IMG/VR virus record: IMGVR_UViG_3300029319_000348
Location: 1 to 20,266 of that record
From: a virus
DNA length: 20,266 nucleotides
Direction: 5' to 3' (one strand)
Part shown: positions 17,001 through 20,266 of the stretch, piece by piece
How positions within the stretch are numbered: the first letter of the stretch is position 1
How the letters are laid out: the number at the start of each line of letters is the position of its first letter
Position numbers and translations under genes: made by a program
Notes under the pieces: model-generated
Databases searched by the model: none
The model's input: the letters and a program-made list of their open reading frames with translations, nothing else
Told to the model about the DNA's origin: nothing

Positions 17001-20000
17001 CGTAATTTTAAATTGTACAACAGATTAATTAAGGAAAAAGGTTTTGAAGAGTTTGAACAATTTATGAAAACAACTCATACGGTAAAAGAAGTGGAAGCAT
17101 ATACAAATGATGAAGTATCTGGAGAAACTAAAGGCGAAATTGTATATGGTGCAGCAGTAATGGGTCCAAAAATTGGTAATGGATTTTTTGCAAATTTATA
17201 TGGTAATTATGAACAATTAACTATGGATAGATGGTTAATGCGTACATGGGGAAGAATAAGAGGTGAACTAGTTATTGACTATACAAAACAAGCAAAAGTA
17301 AAACGTAATCAATTAAAAGAATTAGTAAAAGCATTGTCTTTGCAAGAAAAAAAATTACTATCAGAAATTATTGGTGTAAAAGTTAAATTATCTAATTTAG
17401 ATGAAGTAGGCGTTGCAATACAAAAAGCAAGTACTAAAAAAGCAAATAGAACAAAAATGAATGAAATAGCAACAATTTTAGAAAAACCAGAAAGAAAACA
17501 ATTTTTATTTGATTTATTAGGCAAACCACAGAAAAGATATCCACATATCAGTATTGGCGGTGAAATGAGAAAAGGTGGTAATGCATTGGCAAAATATTTA
17601 GACGGTCAAAAAGAAGCACCAAGCGGTGCTCCAGAAAGAAGAAATATTAGAAAAGTTTTTAGTCAAGTGTTGGCAGAGTTGCAACAAACTCAAAAAGATC
17701 TTACAATGGCAGACCTACAAGCATTGCTTTGGTATCCAGAAAGACGTTTGTATGATGCTGCTAAACTTGATACACAAGAAGCAAACTCAGGTTACGAAGA
17801 CAACGAAGCACCTGATTATGCAAATGCTGCTGAATCTTTAGCTAGGCAGCAAGGCGTATCAGATGCTGACATTCAAACTACATTACAGGAGGTAGACAAT
17901 GAACTCGAACGTCAGGCCACTATCGGCACAAGAGGAGGTAAATCTGGAGAAGGAGGAACAGGAGGAGTACGAGAGGTTGATACTTTCCAACAACAAAGAA
18001 ACATTGACGAAACCACAGAACTCCCCCTTAACCCAGACGGAACAGTTACCGTCTACCATCACACCAGTAGAAGAAACGCAGAACGAATTAGGGCTACAGG
18101 TGAACTCAGAAGTGCTGCTGAACCTGATGTCTACGTTACCACCAGAGCTATCACAGATACTGGCTATGGCGATACAGCAGTTGCCATCCGGGTCGAACCT
18201 TCTAGACTTAGTCTCGATGATGAATTCCCTAACGGACGAAGAGATTACAGACTCTCAGTTGGAAAGCCTAGAGGATCTATTCGAGTAAAGGTAGGAGAAT
18301 TTTATGAGCAACAAGGATCTATAGGTGGAAGAGGTGGATTTGATCCAAAATCATTAACAACAATACTTACAAAAGAAGCAGATCTTTCAACTTTTTTACA
18401 TGAAACTGCTCATTATATGTTAACTGTCATGGAAGATTTAGCCGTATCTGGTTCGGCAACTACTGAAATACAGAATGATTTCAATGTATTGTTAAAATTT
18501 TGGGGAGTAGAAAGTTTAGATGCATGGAGCAAATTAGATATAAATCAAAAAAGAAAATATCACGAAGCTTTTGCGTACAATTATGAAATATATATAACTG
18601 AGAAAAAAGCAGCACCTAATAAAAATTTACAAGATATATTTAATAGATTTGGTCAATTTTTACGCAGAATATATAAGTCTATTAGAGATGAATTAAATGT
18701 TATATATCGACAAGAAAATGGAGTGGATTTACCAGTTTTAACAGATGAGGTAAGAGGTGTAATGGATCGCATGATAGCAAGTGAAGAACAAATTATAGAA
18801 TCACAACGTGTGTATGGCATGAAAGCTATGTTTACTACACAGGAAGAAAGTGGCATGGATAACGAGACATGGCAAAAATATACTGCTGCTATACAAGAGG
18901 CACAAGAAGTTGCTATTGATCAATTAAGTAAATCTAGTATGAGACAAGTAAAATGGTTGTCAAACGCTAGAAGCAAAGTTTTAAAAGATTTACAAAAACA
19001 AGTTAACGCTACACGCAAACAAGTTATTGCAGAAGAAACAGCAAAAGCAGAAAATGAAAAAATATATAGATTACAAAAATTTTTAAAAACTGGTGAAACT
19101 ATTAATGATCAAGGTGAAAAAGTTGTAGTAAAAGAAGGTTACAAAATTAATGCTGATAGTATAAAAAATATTTTGCCATTTTATGACGAAGCAACAGCAG
19201 CAGCAGAAATAAAAAAACTTGGCACAGGTAAATATGGAATGGTTTCTAAAAACGGAATGCCAGTACAAACAATTGCAGAAATGTTTGGATACGAAAGTCC
19301 AGTTAATATGATAAATGCATTACTTGATATAGAGCCTATAAAAGATGTTGTTAAAGAAAGAACAGATCAACGCATGGTTGACGAGTTTAGTAATCTAACA
19401 GATCCACGACAACAAGAATTAGAGGTGCAAGAAGCGTTGCATAACGAAGCCAGAGCAAGATTTATTGCAACAGAATTACGGTTTTTGGCTACTGTAATGC
19501 AACCACAAAGATTACAAATAGCAGCAGCAAAACAAGTAGCAAAGGATATATTAGCTAAAAAAACATTAAGAGAAGTAAGACCTACTACGTTTTCACGACA
19601 AGAAGCAAAAGCAACTAAGGCAGCAGAAAAAGCTATGCGTGAAGGTGATAATCAAGCAACAATACAAGCTAAAAAGGCACAATTGTTAAACAACCAATTA
19701 GCAAAAGAAGCTGTAGAGATACATAAACGCTATGACAAAGCAACTGCAAATTTTAGAAAAATATTTAAACCAGATGCAAAATTAGCAAAAACAAGAAATG
19801 TTGATTTAGTAAGTGCTGCAAAAACTATATTAGCTAGTTATGGTTTTGGACCTGCTGTAGAATCACCAAACGTATATATACAAAATTTAAAAGATTTTAA
19901 TGAAGAATTGTATTTAGAATTAGAACCAATTATAAGAGAACAATCAAACCTTAGAAATACTACTAATATTTTTAAAGAGGTTGATGAAATAACTAAGCTT

Positions 20001-20266
20001 AAAGATATAAAAGATTTAGCAGTAGAAGATTTTGATACGTTAGATGAAGTTATACAATCTTTATGGCATCAATCTAGAAGAGAAAAACAAATAGTTATAG
20101 AAGGAGAAAAACTTGAATTAGAGCCAATAGTTAACGAATTAATAGAACGTATGGTTGTAATGCCAAAAACAAAAAAAACTGGTGTAACTGAAGCACAAAG
20201 TGCTTTGGATAAATTACATTCAAAATTGCAAGATACAAAAGCACAATTAAGAAGAGTAGAGCATTG
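14007..20266 (+). CDS. Giant polyvalent virion protein with two ART-like domains and an HExxH peptidase domain (3' partial)
   Basis: The frame is open from ATG 14007 (AAGGAGG upstream) to the window edge: 2,086 codons with no stop. It takes the position of T7 gp16, so it is probably an ejected virion protein. In order: two NPFLDTLK repeats (residues 4-11, 33-40); Gly-rich hydrophobic segments (about 205-265, 297-313, 412-420) that may insert in a membrane; an ART-PolyVal-type ADP-ribosyltransferase domain (about 672-812) with YHGT (690-693), GKGVY (Y718) and DEVVVF (E798) as the likely H-Y-E triad; a conserved polyvalent-protein region (about 855-1290) with NAVGWY (918-923) and GPKIGNGFF (1053-1061), then TMDRWLMRTWGR; a Gly-rich linker; a second ART-like domain (about 1338-1432) with VYHHTS; a zinc peptidase motif HETAH (1465-1469) with EAFA (from 1520) as possible third ligand; then helical and coiled-coil segments. 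Polyvalent proteins with these domains are known from phages and conjugative elements, where they act inside the infected cell. Targets here are unknown. Confidence 0.9.
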   Translation, partial: MSDNPFLDTLKQRQELAPSQNYAENLNTLNTENPFLDTLKKREEDRQNQIKADLKRTLTSVLEKDPDMVGEGLKLAEELNLPKDFALDSEEAIRLLAEKNKKERILSYAYAEKSPVLMRQLTDPTFAALAYDNINDLEGLEYAFDAIKKAPDNILQGWEKGRLNVRRGKIGNLKKSGKGNEELNTELAEINQRLEELNSDGSGILEEGFAIFGQYSKTLPTALEGGSVGAAVGFGAGAVTGPGSIFTAKGGFIVGFLGTLGLETYKIEAGSTYLDLVDELKLTEGVDDQTAKHIATGVGVTNMLLEWVGASAVTAPIRKQLGKYATKQIVKELAKPTGRKALTNFAKNYIGGNLTEAGTEVLQELSNIVGRDIAVAFSDKEDLNYKLTNAEGLQEIGQRLGQTFIQTMKGMTLVGLVGSGPTFISDITRANKAKTDTAFIENLSEKSVNNKTRIRNPNEFQNYVENLAVDKNVKELYIDAEILNQAIIDNGITLEDIDAVSPSIAKQLIEINKSGGQGDVVVSTSEYAAKLAGTQFDGFLQDHLRVDQDGFSRAEATDFKQNQDALRKEAVEVLEKQNKISKEFEASAAQVKKDLANQLKATGLYSPNNVSAASTFFRDFVVIQANKLGITPKEFAARFPYTVVSQDQIQISPEQQLFNQDGSVRLDTPQFKNFFGKSVLKKNGKPEVLYHGTRDSVNEFNLDHPNKKDFGWLGKGVYMYRGKDAAAGANVYTINKRGDAGRNIMPLYARLENPYYATFKEKADIRMGGEQAAEKFKQRLIDEGHDGAILRGENATDEVVVFDNTAVKSTFNSGTWSRETADILKQQELFAQQAKPQKQGKPVPQVLYQISNLRESFDFAKGKTYATNRDFKLALQERVIKEAKKAKVDVKEFTTEVEKYLVQTVLEDARFALEENANAVGWYNEKVTKAKALLSLIHPELATNPEANFAFTWALANTSNGIKVDKNFELAEQAYSYWVENNEFPIDIGIGDASDAINRNFKLYNRLIKEKGFEEFEQFMKTTHTVKEVEAYTNDEVSGETKGEIVYGAAVMGPKIGNGFFANLYGNYEQLTMDRWLMRTWGRIRGELVIDYTKQAKVKRNQLKELVKALSLQEKKLLSEIIGVKVKLSNLDEVGVAIQKASTKKANRTKMNEIATILEKPERKQFLFDLLGKPQKRYPHISIGGEMRKGGNALAKYLDGQKEAPSGAPERRNIRKVFSQVLAELQQTQKDLTMADLQALLWYPERRLYDAAKLDTQEANSGYEDNEAPDYANAAESLARQQGVSDADIQTTLQEVDNELERQATIGTRGGKSGEGGTGGVREVDTFQQQRNIDETTELPLNPDGTVTVYHHTSRRNAERIRATGELRSAAEPDVYVTTRAITDTGYGDTAVAIRVEPSRLSLDDEFPNGRRDYRLSVGKPRGSIRVKVGEFYEQQGSIGGRGGFDPKSLTTILTKEADLSTFLHETAHYMLTVMEDLAVSGSATTEIQNDFNVLLKFWGVESLDAWSKLDINQKRKYHEAFAYNYEIYITEKKAAPNKNLQDIFNRFGQFLRRIYKSIRDELNVIYRQENGVDLPVLTDEVRGVMDRMIASEEQIIESQRVYGMKAMFTTQEESGMDNETWQKYTAAIQEAQEVAIDQLSKSSMRQVKWLSNARSKVLKDLQKQVNATRKQVIAEETAKAENEKIYRLQKFLKTGETINDQGEKVVVKEGYKINADSIKNILPFYDEATAAAEIKKLGTGKYGMVSKNGMPVQTIAEMFGYESPVNMINALLDIEPIKDVVKERTDQRMVDEFSNLTDPRQQELEVQEALHNEARARFIATELRFLATVMQPQRLQIAAAKQVAKDILAKKTLREVRPTTFSRQEAKATKAAEKAMREGDNQATIQAKKAQLLNNQLAKEAVEIHKRYDKATANFRKIFKPDAKLAKTRNVDLVSAAKTILASYGFGPAVESPNVYIQNLKDFNEELYLELEPIIREQSNLRNTTNIFKEVDEITKLKDIKDLAVEDFDTLDEVIQSLWHQSRREKQIVIEGEKLELEPIVNELIERMVVMPKTKKTGVTEAQSALDKLHSKLQDTKAQLRRVEH
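14016..14126 (+). repeat. Two 24-base direct repeats encoding NPFLDTLK
   Basis: Bases 14016-14039 and 14103-14126 match at 23 of 24 positions (the only change is GAT to GAC, both Asp). Both encode NPFLDTLK followed by a basic/Gln or Glu stretch. The copies start 87 bases apart, in frame. Conservation at the codon level in an otherwise variable segment suggests either a recent duplication or a repeated binding motif at the protein's N-terminus, for example for docking in the capsid core. Confidence 0.8.
17887..17893 (+). promoter_or_regulatory. Shine-Dalgarno site inside the giant gene
   Basis: AGGAGGT lies 5 bases before the ATG at 17899. In the giant gene's own frame it comes from CAG GAG GTA, using the CAG and GAG codons that are much rarer there than CAA and GAA. 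That choice is what creates the site, which favours real internal initiation. Confidence 0.55.
17899..18288 (+). CDS. Candidate overprinted gene (129 aa) within the giant gene, +1 frame
   Basis: This ORF begins at an ATG with an ideal ribosome site and runs 129 codons to a TAA, in the +1 frame of the giant gene. It is the longest out-of-frame ORF I can see in the window. The product is strongly acidic (about 24 Asp/Glu against 5 Lys/Arg) and lacks Cys, Trp and His. It has a Glu-rich N-terminal helix (AQEEVNLEKEEQEEYERLIL), a Pro/Thr/Gln-rich linker, a hydrophobic helical middle (VLLNLMSTLPPELSQILAMA) and an acidic end (TDEEITDSQLESLEDLFE). No family is recognised and no membrane segment or signal peptide is clear. 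It is nested over the linker and second ART-like domain. The Glu richness of its first part is partly forced, because glycine GGA codons of the linker read as GAG in this frame. It could be a shadow of a GC-rich insert, so I hold it as a candidate. Confidence 0.45.
   Translation: MNSNVRPLSAQEEVNLEKEEQEEYERLILSNNKETLTKPQNSPLTQTEQLPSTITPVEETQNELGLQVNSEVLLNLMSTLPPELSQILAMAIQQLPSGSNLLDLVSMMNSLTDEEITDSQLESLEDLFE

Noticed and set aside
17626-17841. Out-of-frame + strand ORF of 71 codons, same frame as the candidate overprinted gene
   Set aside because: It has no ribosome site, its composition is Lys/Gln/Cys/Leu noise, a stop separates it from the 17899 ORF, and the giant gene reads normally here.
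14007-20266. Possible frameshift or split of the giant gene near 17.9-18.3 kb, suggested by the long +1 ORF
   Set aside because: Reading codon by codon, the main frame has no stop from 14007 to 20266, and recognisable domain motifs occur before, within and after the island, so the gene is continuous.
1-20266. CRISPR arrays, tRNA genes, insertion sequences, integrase or attachment sites
   Set aside because: No spaced repeats, cloverleaf-like segments, transposase or integrase motifs were seen; coding density leaves no room for them.

Overview
This window is part of the virion-assembly region of a tailed, podovirus-like bacteriophage (Caudoviricetes). Every supported gene is on the + strand and the genes are packed with overlaps or short gaps, usually with good Shine-Dalgarno sites. 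The capsid genes resemble the Bordetella phage BPP-1 set (Bbp19-, Bbp17- and Bbp16-like). The portal, tail tube and ejection genes follow the T7 order (gp8, 9, 10, 11, 12, 14, 15, 16-like). Codons are strongly A/T-ending over most of the window, which points to an AT-rich host. A marine alphaproteobacterium is plausible, but this is inference only.

Layout. 1-1551: the 3' end of a small terminase gene and a complete large terminase. 1529-2601: a two-gene cargo cassette, an aspartyl/asparaginyl beta-hydroxylase-like 2-oxoglutarate oxygenase and a GNAT acetyltransferase, placed between terminase and head genes. 2605-4902: a small virion protein, the portal and two tiny proteins. 4943-7755: Bbp19-like protein, scaffold, major capsid protein, cement protein and a small protein with a SAP/HeH-like C-terminus, followed by a strong intrinsic terminator. 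7828-10968: the two tail-tube proteins. 11036-20266: the ejection (internal virion) proteins, ending in a giant polyvalent protein of more than 2,086 residues that runs off the right edge. It carries two ADP-ribosyltransferase-like domains and an HExxH metallopeptidase domain.

Two signals go beyond ordinary annotation. First, a GC-rich element GTGTGACCGTAA occurs three times, always on the + strand: at the start of the GNAT gene, just before the Bbp19/scaffold/capsid genes, and just before the ejection genes. These positions match the late class III promoters of T7-like phages, so it is probably the promoter of a phage-type RNA polymerase. Second, inside the giant gene a +1-frame ORF of 129 codons (17899-18288) starts after a perfect AGGAGGT. 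It coincides almost exactly with an island of about 48% GC in a gene that is otherwise about 20-32% GC. It covers the linker and second ADP-ribosyltransferase-like domain and is a good candidate for an overprinted gene.

How the genes work together: terminase pumps DNA through the portal into a capsid built from the major capsid protein on the scaffold and stabilised by the cement protein. The gp11- and gp12-like proteins close the portal and form the short tail. The gp14-, gp15- and giant gp16-position proteins are stored in the head and ejected into the host. No lysis, replication, integration, tail-fibre, tRNA or CRISPR features were seen, and no non-coding gap exceeds about 75 bases.
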